Assembly: GCA_040394475.1 (NCBI GenBank) | Contig: JBEBSD010000002.1 | Location: 1 to 64,000 of the forward strand | DNA length: 64,000 nucleotides | Direction of reading: 5' to 3' | Origin: JBEBSD01 sp040394475 | Lineage (GTDB): Bacteria > Bacteroidota > Bacteroidia > Cytophagales > Spirosomataceae | Shown: positions 51,952-59,797 of the stretch, in pieces | Numbering within the stretch: the stretch's first letter is position 1 | Layout: each line of letters opens with the position of its first letter | Position numbers and translations under genes: made by a program | Notes under the pieces: model-generated | Databases searched by the model: none | Told to the model about the DNA's origin: nothing | Seen by the model: the letters and a program-made list of their open reading frames with translations, nothing else

Positions 51952-52671
51952 TTAATAAAACCTCCGCCGCAACAACAGGATCCGGAATTTCAGACTGTCG
52001 TAAATAACACCGTAGAGAAGGGTAATCGCGGCGATGATCAATACGTATAAGCCTAAATAGGAGTAAATAACCCCGCCCAGGATACCTCCCAGGAAAAAGA
52101 AGCTGATAATGGTCATCCTTAACCGGATAACAGCATACAACCGCTTCTGCTGATCCTTTCTTTTGTAAAAAAACAGCTGTGAAAGCTCAATGCCCAGATC
52201 TGTAAAGAGTCCGGTTAAGTGAGTGGTCCTGACGGTGGAACTGGAAATCTGGGTGACGAGAGAGTTTTGCAGCCCCATGGCAAACAACAGGCAGAACGCC
52301 AGGGAATTGGGGGCCTGTGCGGATAATGAGGCACCGAATAAACCAACCGCGAACAGCAGGGTGCTTTCCAGAAGAGCCGGGATAACATAGATATAAGAGG
52401 CATTTCGCCGGGAAATCAGTTCGACCATCAGGTTGGAAACGAATGACCCCAGAAAGAAGGAGAAAATATACAGAAAATAGAGCAGGCCCTGCCACCAGTT
52501 CAACTTGAACAGCTCATCCACAAAAAAGGCAAAGTGACCTGTCACATTGGTCGTCAGGCGCTGGACGGAGAGAAAACCGGCAACATTTACTATACCGGCA
52601 ACAAACGACAACAGAGAAGCGATGTTCAGATTGTGTTTGAGGGTACGCTTCTTGCCATGATGTCTGAACAT
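51952..52671 (-). CDS. YoaK family DUF1275 membrane protein
   Basis: The 239-residue protein has about six membrane helices and the DUF1275 pattern: LSFVAGIVNVAGFLSVQRLTTNVTGHFAFF (near 20-48), FLLGSF-type segments, and LFAMGLQNSLVTQISSSTVRTTHLTGLFTDLGIELSQ near 130-165. The family has no established function; transport has been suggested. It is convergent with the methyltransferase gene. A basic tail (LKFRILLLRRRFY) faces the cytosol. Confidence 0.9.
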   Translation of the reverse strand: MFRHHGKKRTLKHNLNIASLLSFVAGIVNVAGFLSVQRLTTNVTGHFAFFVDELFKLNWWQGLLYFLYIFSFFLGSFVSNLMVELISRRNASYIYVIPALLESTLLFAVGLFGASLSAQAPNSLAFCLLFAMGLQNSLVTQISSSTVRTTHLTGLFTDLGIELSQLFFYKRKDQQKRLYAVIRLRMTIISFFFLGGILGGVIYSYLGLYVLIIAAITLLYGVIYDSLKFRILLLRRRFY

Positions 52672-52751
52672 AGACTTTACGGGAAAACTACGATTTTAAA
52701 GGATGTAAATGAAGGTGACGGAAAGGGATGCCGCCGGAAAGGGCGTCCGTA

Positions 52752-53420
52752 TCAGAAAGCTTCCTGTACAATGGCCTCAGGGGGGACGCCCAGTGCGCGC
52801 AGGTGCTTTTCAACGGATTCCATCATGGGCGGAGGGCCACAGAGGTAGAAGTATTTTTCATCTCCCTGCAGATGTTCCCGGAGAAAGGTCTCGGTAATAT
52901 ATCCGTGTGCATACGGAAATGTCTTTTCTTCCGACAGTACCGGAATGAAGCGGTTGTCCAGCAGCTCCGTCAATTCCTGTTCCTGAATAATATCGGCTTG
53001 TGTCTTATTGGCGAAAATGAGCAGATTGCCGGCAAGCTCGCCTGTGGTATGCAGTTGGCGCAGTATACTGAGAAATGGCGTGATGCCGGCGCCTCCGGCA
53101 ATAAAAGCGCCCTTTCCTCTGTAGAAAATAGCGCCGAATACACCGTGTATAAGCAATTCATTTCCCGGCTGCAGCTGCGCCAGTTGTTGGGTTACGCCTT
53201 GCTGTTCAGGATAAACCTTAATCGTGAACTCGAGAAAAGGGTCATGGGGAAGAGACGTAAAAGTAAAGGGACGCAACGCTTCCTCCCATTCGGGCAGGTT
53301 AATAGAAATGTCCGCGGCTTGTCCGGGATCAAAGGTGAGCCCGGCAGGTTTTGTCGTGACTATCCGGAGTACATCGTGCGTAACGTGTTCCAGGGTGGTG
53401 ATGGTAAGAAGATGTTTCAT
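52752..53420 (-). CDS. Ferredoxin-NADP reductase-like flavoprotein
   Basis: From the ATG at 53420 the protein is 222 residues, a minimal FAD/NAD reductase. It shows an FAD-binding barrel with the RPFTFTSLPHDP motif (near 45-56), FTIKVYPEQQGVTQQL, a nucleotide-binding fold starting AFIAGGAGITPFLSILRQL (near 104-122) and the C-terminal FYLCGPPPMMESVEKHL. It would pass electrons from NAD(P)H to an unidentified acceptor; no fused ferredoxin or globin domain is present. It starts 89 bp after the P-type ATPase gene on the same strand. Confidence 0.9.
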   Translation of the reverse strand: MKHLLTITTLEHVTHDVLRIVTTKPAGLTFDPGQAADISINLPEWEEALRPFTFTSLPHDPFLEFTIKVYPEQQGVTQQLAQLQPGNELLIHGVFGAIFYRGKGAFIAGGAGITPFLSILRQLHTTGELAGNLLIFANKTQADIIQEQELTELLDNRFIPVLSEEKTFPYAHGYITETFLREHLQGDEKYFYLCGPPPMMESVEKHLRALGVPPEAIVQEAF

Positions 53421-53509
53421 TGGGTTGAAGAATAAATACGAACAAACAATTAACCGCCAATGAATTGGTGTACAGTAACAGTACAGATAATGCTTGACAA
53501 AGGTTCCGG

Positions 53510-56080
53510 TCACGAGACTTTCGTACGACGAAAATAGAACCTGCGGTAACCAAGCTTCAGCAGCTCGAGGGCCAGAATACTACCGGCGGTTACGCTCACA
53601 ATGAAAAACATGCCTTCAGAGGGGATGCTTGCCGTTTTGAAAATGGGCTGCAGGAAGGGCGTATAAACCAGCAGCAACTGTAGGGCGAGGGTAAGGACAA
53701 TGGCTCCCCACAGGCCTTTGTTGGCCAGTATGTCGGCTGCAAATAGGCTATGGGAAACGGATCGCACGGAGAGGACATTCCCTAACTGAACAAAACACAG
53801 GGTGGTAAACACCATGGTTTGCTGGGTAATGACATCATAACCGGCTCCTGCGGCCCTGTTCAGCACGAGCAGGGAGGCGACGGTCATGACGAACCCTGAA
53901 GCGACAATCCGCCAGGCGAGTCCCCCGGCGAACAAATTTTCTTTCGGCGGACGCGGGGGATGGTTCATAAGGTCTTTTTCAGCAGGTTCGGCGACCAGGG
54001 CTATTCCCGGCAGGCCGTCTGTTACAAGATTGATCCATAGGATATGGATCGGAAGTAACGGAATCACAAATCCGAACAAAGGAGCGAGGAAAATGGTGAG
54101 AATCTCACTGAGGTTACAGGAAAGTACATAGAGAATGAATTTCCGGATATTCTCATAAATACGTCTGCCTTCCCGGACGGCCTTGATGATAGTGGTGAAG
54201 TTATCGTCCAGCAAGATCATATCCGCTGCCTCCTTGGAAACATCCGTACCTGTAATCCCCATGGCAATACCGATATCAGCCTGTCTGAGGGAAGGGGCAT
54301 CGTTTACGCCGTCGCCCGTCATGGCAACGAATTCATTATTGGTTTGCAGGGCTTTTACAATGCGCAGTTTCTGCTCCGGTGAAACGCGGGCATAGACGGA
54401 AACATCCCGTACCTGGCGGATAAAAGCGGCTTCGTCGAGCTTATCCAGATCGGCTCCGGTTTGGACGTTATCACTGTCCTCCTCTACAATCAGCAGCCGC
54501 CTGGCAATGGCGTTAGCCGTCAGCGGCTGATCACCGGTGATCATGACGGGGTGTATGCCTGCGGTTTTGCACTGCCGGATGGCGTCGATTACTTCTTCGC
54601 GCGGCGGGTCGATCAACGCGGTCATGCCCAGAAAGTCGAGATCCTTTTCCAGGTCCGGCGCCTGGGGTTCCCGGTCAAAAATACGGTAGGCAAAGAACAA
54701 TACCCGCAGCCCTTCGGCAGCCCATTCCCGATTCGTCTCCAACCAGTCCGCTGTTTTGTCCCGGTGGTTGGAGGAGAGGGTTTCGACCATCTTTCCGGGG
54801 GCGCCCTTTGTGAACAGAATCCATTGATCGCCATGCCGGTGCAGGGTACTCATGCGCATCCTTTCCGAATCGAACGGGTACTTTTCAACCAGCGGGAATT
54901 GCTGTTCGGTTGCCTCACGGGACTTATCCTTTTCCAGGACGTACCGGATCAGCGCCGTTTCTGTCGAGTCGCCCAGGAGTTCTCCCTGATCGGCAAAACG
55001 GACCTCGTTGTTCAGCATCATGGCAGCTTCAAGCAGCTCCTCCTGACCCGCGGCTGCCTGGAACTTTTCGACCGTCATCACATTTTGGGTAAGGGTCCCT
55101 GTTTTATCCGAACAGATATACGTAACCGATCCCAGGGTTTCTACGGCGGGGAGTTTCCGGATCAGCGCATTTTGCCGGGCCATCCTGCCGGCGCCCTGGG
55201 CGAGGGCAATGGTAATCACAGCGGGCAATGCCTCCGGAAGGGCGGCAACCGCCAGTGACAAGGCCGTCAGGAACATCTGAAACGGGGGTTCACCCCGCCA
55301 TATGCCAAATCCAAGGACAAGCAGACAAATGATAATAACGATGATTGCCAGTTGTTTACTGAAAGCGGCCAGGCGTTGCTGCAGGGGTGTTTTGGCGGTA
55401 TCCTCCTCCAGGAGGCCCGCAATCTTTCCGAGTTCGGTTTGCATCCCGATAGCCGTTACCACCGCTTTCCCTGCCCCGTTACTGACGATGGTGCCCTTGA
55501 AAACCATATTAAGCTGATCGCCGGGTACCGGAGCAGCTGCCGTGACAGGTTCGAGTTGTTTTTCGATCGCATGGCTTTCTCCGGTAAGGGAAGCTTCATC
55601 CGTTTTCAGCGCGCTCAGTTCAATGAGACGCGCATCTGCCGGGACAATATCCCCGGCTTCGAGTAAGATAACATCCCCGGGCACCAGGTGACGGGCCTCA
55701 ATTTTTGCCGGGAGGTTGTCGCGTAAAACCGTTGCATAAGGTGCGGTCATTTTTTTGAGCGACTGGATGGAGGCCTCGGCCTTACTTTCCTGCGAGAACC
55801 CCAGCCAGGCGTTACCGGCAATAATAGCAATAATTACCAGGGCATCGGTATGTTCCCCTACAGCAAAGGAGACAATCGCGGCACCGGTCAATATCACGAT
55901 CATAATGTCGGCAAACTGGGCCAGAAGAATGGCCCAACGGCTTTTTTGAGGCGCCTCTTTCAGAATATTCTCCCCCGACTCCTGCCGTCGCTCAGGTACC
56001 ACGGCTGCTGTGAGGCCCGTTTCCGAAGTGCGTAACGAAGTAAAAATCGCATCTATTTCCAGCTGATGATAGTTTTTCAT
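53510..56080 (-). CDS. Cation-transporting P-type ATPase (Ca2+-type, P2)
   Basis: The 856-residue pump has ten membrane helices and all P-type marks: an N-terminal cation ATPase domain, the actuator LTGESHAIEKQ (near 165), the ion-site LPEALPAVITIALAQG (near 285), the phosphorylated Asp in YICSDKTGTLTQN (near 325), the nucleotide-domain KGAPG near 435 and the hinge TGDGVNDAPSLRQADIGIAMG near 595. The PEALP motif and ILWINLVTDGLPGIAL fit Ca2+-exporting SERCA/PMR1-like pumps. Ca2+ is the likely substrate, but Mg2+ or Mn2+ cannot be excluded. Confidence 0.95.
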   Translation of the reverse strand: MKNYHQLEIDAIFTSLRTSETGLTAAVVPERRQESGENILKEAPQKSRWAILLAQFADIMIVILTGAAIVSFAVGEHTDALVIIAIIAGNAWLGFSQESKAEASIQSLKKMTAPYATVLRDNLPAKIEARHLVPGDVILLEAGDIVPADARLIELSALKTDEASLTGESHAIEKQLEPVTAAAPVPGDQLNMVFKGTIVSNGAGKAVVTAIGMQTELGKIAGLLEEDTAKTPLQQRLAAFSKQLAIIVIIICLLVLGFGIWRGEPPFQMFLTALSLAVAALPEALPAVITIALAQGAGRMARQNALIRKLPAVETLGSVTYICSDKTGTLTQNVMTVEKFQAAAGQEELLEAAMMLNNEVRFADQGELLGDSTETALIRYVLEKDKSREATEQQFPLVEKYPFDSERMRMSTLHRHGDQWILFTKGAPGKMVETLSSNHRDKTADWLETNREWAAEGLRVLFFAYRIFDREPQAPDLEKDLDFLGMTALIDPPREEVIDAIRQCKTAGIHPVMITGDQPLTANAIARRLLIVEEDSDNVQTGADLDKLDEAAFIRQVRDVSVYARVSPEQKLRIVKALQTNNEFVAMTGDGVNDAPSLRQADIGIAMGITGTDVSKEAADMILLDDNFTTIIKAVREGRRIYENIRKFILYVLSCNLSEILTIFLAPLFGFVIPLLPIHILWINLVTDGLPGIALVAEPAEKDLMNHPPRPPKENLFAGGLAWRIVASGFVMTVASLLVLNRAAGAGYDVITQQTMVFTTLCFVQLGNVLSVRSVSHSLFAADILANKGLWGAIVLTLALQLLLVYTPFLQPIFKTASIPSEGMFFIVSVTAGSILALELLKLGYRRFYFRRTKVS

Positions 56081-56168
56081 TTGGTGTGATGTTAGTAACT
56101 GGTTGACTTACCTTGTTTTGTCCTGTTTCCAGTTGAACACGCCGACCACCGAGATCCAACTGTCATTG

Positions 56169-56266
56169 CCGATATCCGATAGCCGACTGCTGATCGCCGA
56201 TAGCCGACCGCCGATATCCGACTGCTGATCGCTGATAGCCGATATCCGACTGCCGATAGCCGACCG
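56169..56266. repeat. Heptanucleotide tandem array, 14 units
   Basis: Fourteen uninterrupted 7-bp units run ccgatat, ccgatag, ccgactg, ctgatcg, ccgatag, ccgaccg, ccgatat and so on, consensus C(C/T)GAtag. Three or four further degenerate units precede it from 56142. It begins three bases after the stop of the PAP2-like gene, as transcribed, and has the same unit and strand phase as the array at 22034-22110. There are no spacers, so it is not CRISPR. Confidence 0.88.
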
Positions 56267-56269
56267 CGC

Positions 56270-56875
56270 TCACAGAAAGTCAAAAGCATCGTTTCGATAA
56301 TTCGATACGACGAAAAGAGACGTGTAACCAAAAATAAGTCCAATCAGAGCGCCGGCAATGATTTCATTAAGAGTGTGCCGTTTCAAATGATATCTTGACC
56401 AGGCGATAAAAGGAGTAAAACATAAGAATAAAATCCCGATAAGCTCATGCACTGAAAACAGCAAGAAAGCCAGAAAAACGCTAAATGCTGTATGCAGGGA
56501 AGTCTTGATGAAATAATTGGACAATTGAGAGACGATCAGCAGCAGCCAGCCAAGCAGCATGTTATACCGTATCACATCGGGTTGCCGGGTAATAAACAAT
56601 AGTGCCGTAACCAGGAATACCAGGACCGTCGCAAACGGGTACCATCTTTTTCGTTGCAACTGATCGGAGAGATCGAAATCGGCGTAAGTCCCCTTCCGGA
56701 CTCCCCGGTACATCCGGATACTCAGGGGGACAATAATCCCGCCGATGATCAGAACGGAGGTGATTACAGCGGTGCGCAGCTCGAAATTCCGGAACAATAC
56801 CATTAACAGGAACAACGGATAGGTGAAGAACGGATGTCCGGCTGCCGAAATGTACTGGGCGATTTTAGTTTTCAT
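56270..56875 (-). CDS. PAP2-superfamily-like membrane protein
   Basis: The 201-residue protein has about six membrane helices. Late in the sequence it shows PAP2-like active-site pieces: KTSLHTAFSVFLAFLLF (His in a SxHT motif, near 130) and WSRYHLKRHTLNEIIAGALIG (SR and His, near 165-185). The first KxxxxxxRP motif of classical PAP2 phosphatases is not evident, so it may belong to the divergent branch related to undecaprenyl- or phosphatidyl-phosphate phosphatases. Its stop codon abuts the repeat array at 56169-56266. Confidence 0.75.
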   Translation of the reverse strand: MKTKIAQYISAAGHPFFTYPLFLLMVLFRNFELRTAVITSVLIIGGIIVPLSIRMYRGVRKGTYADFDLSDQLQRKRWYPFATVLVFLVTALLFITRQPDVIRYNMLLGWLLLIVSQLSNYFIKTSLHTAFSVFLAFLLFSVHELIGILFLCFTPFIAWSRYHLKRHTLNEIIAGALIGLIFGYTSLFVVSNYRNDAFDFL

Positions 56876-57100
56876 ACCGCATCAGTCAAATGCTCAGAAG
56901 TAACGAGCTAGTGCAAGCTACGAAAAAAACGGAGATATAGGTACTATTGCTGAAGCGTTAATTTAGGGTAGAACGGGAGGCATTATCGGGATCTTACCTT
57001 TTTGCGATGGGATATGCCCTCGAGGACCGGGTGTCCCCAAACGGTGATTTTTTTTGGTCGAAAATTTGGTGGCGCCATGGGGGGAGGGGTTGGCAAAATG

Positions 57101-57200
57101 ATTTCGGACCGGGATTGCGGATTTCGGACCCCGGGGGACCGGTCCCCCCGGACTACATCCGGGGCTAATGGATGTCGCCCCTCCGGGGCTTGGGGTATAG
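57101..57200. repeat. GC-rich palindromic and direct-repeat stretch
   Basis: The 56876-57323 gap holds no believable gene. Within it, GATTTCGGACC occurs twice 20 bp apart (57100 and 57120), a perfect 16-bp palindrome GGGGGACCGGTCCCCC lies at 57133-57148, and CCGGGGC occurs twice around 57160-57190, with GCCCC/GGGGC able to form a small hairpin. The composition is much more GC-rich than its surroundings. Confidence 0.6.
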
Positions 57201-57244
57201 GAATATGACCGCCATGGCCTGTCAGAGCGTCTCAGGTTATTTTT

Positions 57245-57285
57245 CTCCGTGCATTCTCCGTGTTTTTACCTCAGTGCCCTCCGTG
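57245..57285. repeat. Short CTCCGTG repeats
   Basis: CTCCGTG occurs at 57245, 57256 and 57279, with CTCAGTG at 57270, at 9-14 bp spacing. On the other strand this reads as repeated CACGGAG. It resembles the short periodic CACAGAG-type elements often seen between bacterial genes. No coding capacity is evident. Confidence 0.5.
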
Positions 57286-57323
57286 TTACTATTTTGTCTC
57301 TTTTTAACCGCTCCATTTTCCAT

Positions 57324-57358
57324 AAAAAATGCGTTTACGGCTTGTAAACGCATTTTTT
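57324..57358 (-). terminator. Intrinsic terminator after tRNA-Leu
   Basis: A 15-bp perfect stem (AAAAAATGCGTTTAC at 57324-57338, GTAAACGCATTTTTT at 57344-57358) with a 5-nt loop ends in six T on either strand. It lies 5 bp beyond the 3' end of the tRNA gene. Confidence 0.88.
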
Positions 57359-57363
57359 GCAAG

Positions 57364-57447
57364 TGACCAGAAGGAGAGTCGAACTCCTATGCCCGTAAGG
57401 GCACTACCCCCTCAAAGTAGCGTGTCTACCAATTCCACCACCTGGCC
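57364..57447 (-). tRNA. tRNA-Leu (anticodon GAG)
   Basis: The minus strand folds as a class II tRNA: acceptor GGCCAGG paired with TCTGGTC, a D-arm with GTGGAATTGGTAGACAC, anticodon stem CTACT/GGTAG with loop TTGAGGG (anticodon GAG, leucine CTC/CTT), a long variable arm GTGCCC-ttac-GGGCAT, and the T-arm GGAGTTCGACTCTCC. The discriminator is A and CCA is not encoded. The 84-nt gene has its own promoter and terminator. Confidence 0.95.
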
Positions 57448-57480
57448 ATTTTTTACCGCACTGACGGCGCTAATGGGGTA

Positions 57481-57511
57481 CAAAAGTAATTTGTTGGCGC
57501 CTTTAAATCAA
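57481..57511 (-). promoter_or_regulatory. Promoter of tRNA-Leu
   Basis: On the minus strand TTG (57511-57509), a 20-bp spacer and TACTTTTG (57488-57481) match the Bacteroidota promoter pattern exactly. Transcription would begin near 57474, about 27 nt before the mature tRNA. Confidence 0.75.
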
Positions 57512-57576
57512 TAGATGGCCTTAAAAAATGTGCGGAATTACCGTTGTGTATGATCGGTTGGTTGATAATCAGCATG

Positions 57577-59040
57577 TTACATTGGGGTCTGTTGAAAAGG
57601 CAACTGCTTTTGCAGCGAAATAAAGTGTTGCAGGCGCTCCCGGTACAAGGAATGTTGCTCCGGATCCGGATGGATTTCCCGGGTAATACGTACAAAGTGA
57701 TCGATCGCAGAGAAGTCGGCCAGGATTCCAACCGATCGCAGTCCGACAAGGGCAGCGCCCACACAGCCGGTGTCGTTGGTTGCGTTTAAGGCTACTTTAA
57801 TGCCCAGTATGTCGGCAAGCATTTGCACCCAAACGGGGTTTTGCGCAAAGCCGCCGTTGGCAAAGATGGTATGGACCGTCTGGCCTTGAAGCAGCACCTC
57901 ACCGATACCGGCCAGGTTGAACAAAATGCCTTCCAGGACTGCCCGGGCGAAATGGGCGCGGGTATGGGAAATGTCGATGCCATGAAACATCCCTCTGGCC
58001 GAGGAATCCCACAACGGAGCCCGTTCCCCGAGAAGATAGGGGAAAAAGAAAAGCCCGTCGGCGCCGGCAGGGACAGCGGCAATCGCTTCGCTGAGCGCCT
58101 CCCATGTCAGCTCCGGAAAGAACGTGTCTTTCAGCCATTGGAAGACGATCCCTCCATTGTTGGTAGGCCCGCCGATCACAAAGGTTTCTGCATCCAACGG
58201 ATAGCAAAACGTTCGCATTTGCGGGTCGCAGTAGGGGGTCCCGGAAGTTCTGCGGATAGCTCCGCTGGTTCCGATGGTCAGCGCCAGCGTGCCTTTACGG
58301 ATCGCCCCGCTGCCCAGGTTGGCCAGGCACCCGTCGCTTGCGCCTGAAATAACCGGTATGCCGGTCCATTCGGGTAACAATGCCGGGGCTTCCAGAGGCG
58401 CCTGGTGATAAGGCGGGACAATTGCGGGTAAACAGCCGGGAGTCAGGCCTAAACGCTGTAAGGTCGGCAGGTCCCAGGTCAGTGAGGCCAGATTCAGCAT
58501 TCCCGTTGCAGCCGCCATCGAATAATCGGTCACGATTTCACCGGTTAGCCGGTAAAGGACATATTCTTTGATCCCCATAAAGCAGGAGGCCTTTTCGAAT
58601 AGGTCAGGTTGCGCTTCCCGCAGCCACTGAAATTTGCTGGCGGGGGTCATGGCGTGAACAGGCGTTCCGGTGCGCTGGTATTGCTGTCGCCCTTCCTCCG
58701 TGTTTCTGAAATGATCGGCGATGGCTCCGCTTCGGTTGTCGGCCCAGATCATGACCGGAGAAATAGGCTCTCTGTCCGCATTGAGGGCCATAAGGCCATG
58801 CATGGCTGCGCTAAAGGCAATCCCTGAGGGTTTCCCCCAGCTGCGGCATGCGTCCCGGACCTGTTTCAGGGAGGTGATCGTTGCATGGAATACCTCCAGC
58901 GGATCCTGTTCCGACCATCCGGGTTGGGGATGATACATCGGGTAACTTTCGCTGGCAGTGGCCAGTATTCGTCCTGCTGTATCAAAAGCGATTGTTTTTA
59001 CGCTGGTCGTCCCGATGTCACACCCCAGGATATAGTGCAT
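57577..59040 (-). CDS. gntK: FGGY-family carbohydrate kinase, probable gluconokinase
   Basis: From the ATG at 59040 the enzyme is 487 residues. It has the FGGY two-domain kinase fold: the N-terminal ATP loop ILGCDIGTTSVKTIAFD (residues 4-20), the substrate region GIAFSAAMHGLMALN and WADNRSG (Asp near 112), then the C-terminal ISGASDGCLANLGSG, LTIGTSGAIRRTSG and FANGGFAQNPVWVQMLAD. GTPVHAMTPASKFQWLRE is typical of gluconate kinases, but xylulokinase-like specificity cannot be excluded. It lies 13 bp downstream of greA and is probably cotranscribed. Confidence 0.88.
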   Translation of the reverse strand: MHYILGCDIGTTSVKTIAFDTAGRILATASESYPMYHPQPGWSEQDPLEVFHATITSLKQVRDACRSWGKPSGIAFSAAMHGLMALNADREPISPVMIWADNRSGAIADHFRNTEEGRQQYQRTGTPVHAMTPASKFQWLREAQPDLFEKASCFMGIKEYVLYRLTGEIVTDYSMAAATGMLNLASLTWDLPTLQRLGLTPGCLPAIVPPYHQAPLEAPALLPEWTGIPVISGASDGCLANLGSGAIRKGTLALTIGTSGAIRRTSGTPYCDPQMRTFCYPLDAETFVIGGPTNNGGIVFQWLKDTFFPELTWEALSEAIAAVPAGADGLFFFPYLLGERAPLWDSSARGMFHGIDISHTRAHFARAVLEGILFNLAGIGEVLLQGQTVHTIFANGGFAQNPVWVQMLADILGIKVALNATNDTGCVGAALVGLRSVGILADFSAIDHFVRITREIHPDPEQHSLYRERLQHFISLQKQLPFQQTPM

Positions 59041-59053
59041 GTATCCTGGTAGC

Positions 59054-59527
59054 TTAACGTGAAATCTCCAGGACTTCAAATTCTACCAGGCCTGCAGGAA
59101 TCTGGATCTGGGCTACTTCACCTGCCTTTTTTCCCAGCAACCCCTTCCCGATCGGGGACCCCACAGAGATTTTCCCCTGTTTGAGGTCGGCTTCTTCTTC
59201 TGAGACCAGGGTGTAGGTCATCACTGCACCATTTTTCCGGTTTTTGATTTTTACATTGGAAAGAATCGCCACCATGGAAGTATCAATCGAAGATTCGTCC
59301 AAAACGCGTGCATTCGACAGCACTTCCTCCAGTTTCGATATTTTCAGCTCGTGCAGTCCCTGTGCGTCTTTTGCAGCATCATATTCAGCATTTTCACTCA
59401 AATCCCCTTTATCGCGTGCCTCTGCGATCTGCCGTGCGATTTCAACACGTCCCTTGGTTTTCAAATCATTTAACTCAGCTTTCAGCTTGTTCAGACCTTC
59501 CTCGGTGTAGTATGATATCTTTGCCAT
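59054..59527 (-). CDS. greA: Transcription elongation factor GreA
   Basis: The 157-residue factor rescues backtracked RNA polymerase by stimulating transcript cleavage. It has the N-terminal antiparallel coiled coil (ISYYTEEGLNKLKAELNDLKTKGRVEIARQI, then EARDKGDLSENAEYDAAKDAQG with the conserved acidic tip residues near 40-50) and the C-terminal FKBP-like domain (ISVGSPIGKGLLGKKAGEV). Length is normal. A separate small transcription unit with a terminator lies just upstream at 59577-59733 and may control read-through into greA. Confidence 0.97.
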   Translation of the reverse strand: MAKISYYTEEGLNKLKAELNDLKTKGRVEIARQIAEARDKGDLSENAEYDAAKDAQGLHELKISKLEEVLSNARVLDESSIDTSMVAILSNVKIKNRKNGAVMTYTLVSEEEADLKQGKISVGSPIGKGLLGKKAGEVAQIQIPAGLVEFEVLEISR

Positions 59528-59576
59528 TCGTACTTAATTACAATTAAAAGTTGCTCTTTTTGTTTTGATAAGGGCT

Positions 59577-59605
59577 AAAAAAAAAGAACGGTAATTAAAC
59601 CGTTC
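59577..59605 (-). terminator. Intrinsic terminator in the greA leader
   Basis: On the minus strand GAACGGT (59605-59599) and ACCGTTC (59592-59586) form a 7-bp stem with a 6-nt loop, followed by nine T (59585-59577). It lies 50 bp upstream of the greA start. The stop codon of the 31-codon frame (59597-59595) is in the loop. Confidence 0.85.
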
Positions 59606-59690
59606 CACAAGAGTGCAGGACCATCTCGTAGGAGCGCTTTATGTTTCTTCTTTTCTGTGAGCCGTTATCAAATATTGTTGCATGATTCAT
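59595..59690 (-). CDS. 31-residue small protein or leader peptide upstream of greA
   Basis: The frame starts with ATG at 59690 and encodes 31 residues: MNHATIFDNG, a basic middle with KRRNIKRSYE near residues 13-22, and the end MVLHSCGTV with a single Cys. No signal peptide or membrane segment is seen. A two-box promoter starts RNA only about 7 nt before the ATG, so the message is nearly leaderless. Its stop codon lies in the loop of an intrinsic terminator, so a ribosome completing the frame would cover the hairpin. This fits a leader peptide controlling greA-gntK, or a free-standing small protein. I do not recognise it. Confidence 0.5.
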   Translation of the reverse strand: MNHATIFDNGSQKRRNIKRSYEMVLHSCGTV

Positions 59691-59702
59691 GAATAGGAAC
59701 GA

Positions 59703-59733
59703 CAAAAATAGCAATATTTGTGGATTGTAACAA
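59703..59733 (-). promoter_or_regulatory. Promoter of the small frame upstream of greA
   Basis: On the minus strand TTG (59733-59731), a 20-bp spacer and TATTTTTG (59710-59703) match the Bacteroidota pattern exactly. The predicted start is near 59697. No other good promoter is visible between the terminator and greA. Confidence 0.75.
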
Positions 59734-59797
59734 GAATAATTAGTGATTAGCAAAACAATTCCTGAATCCGGGAAAGGGCTGCTTGAACCGACTCGCC

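Noticed and set aside
54461..55258. A 265-codon plus-strand frame
   Set aside because: It lies opposite the P-type ATPase active-site region and has no protein-like features of its own.
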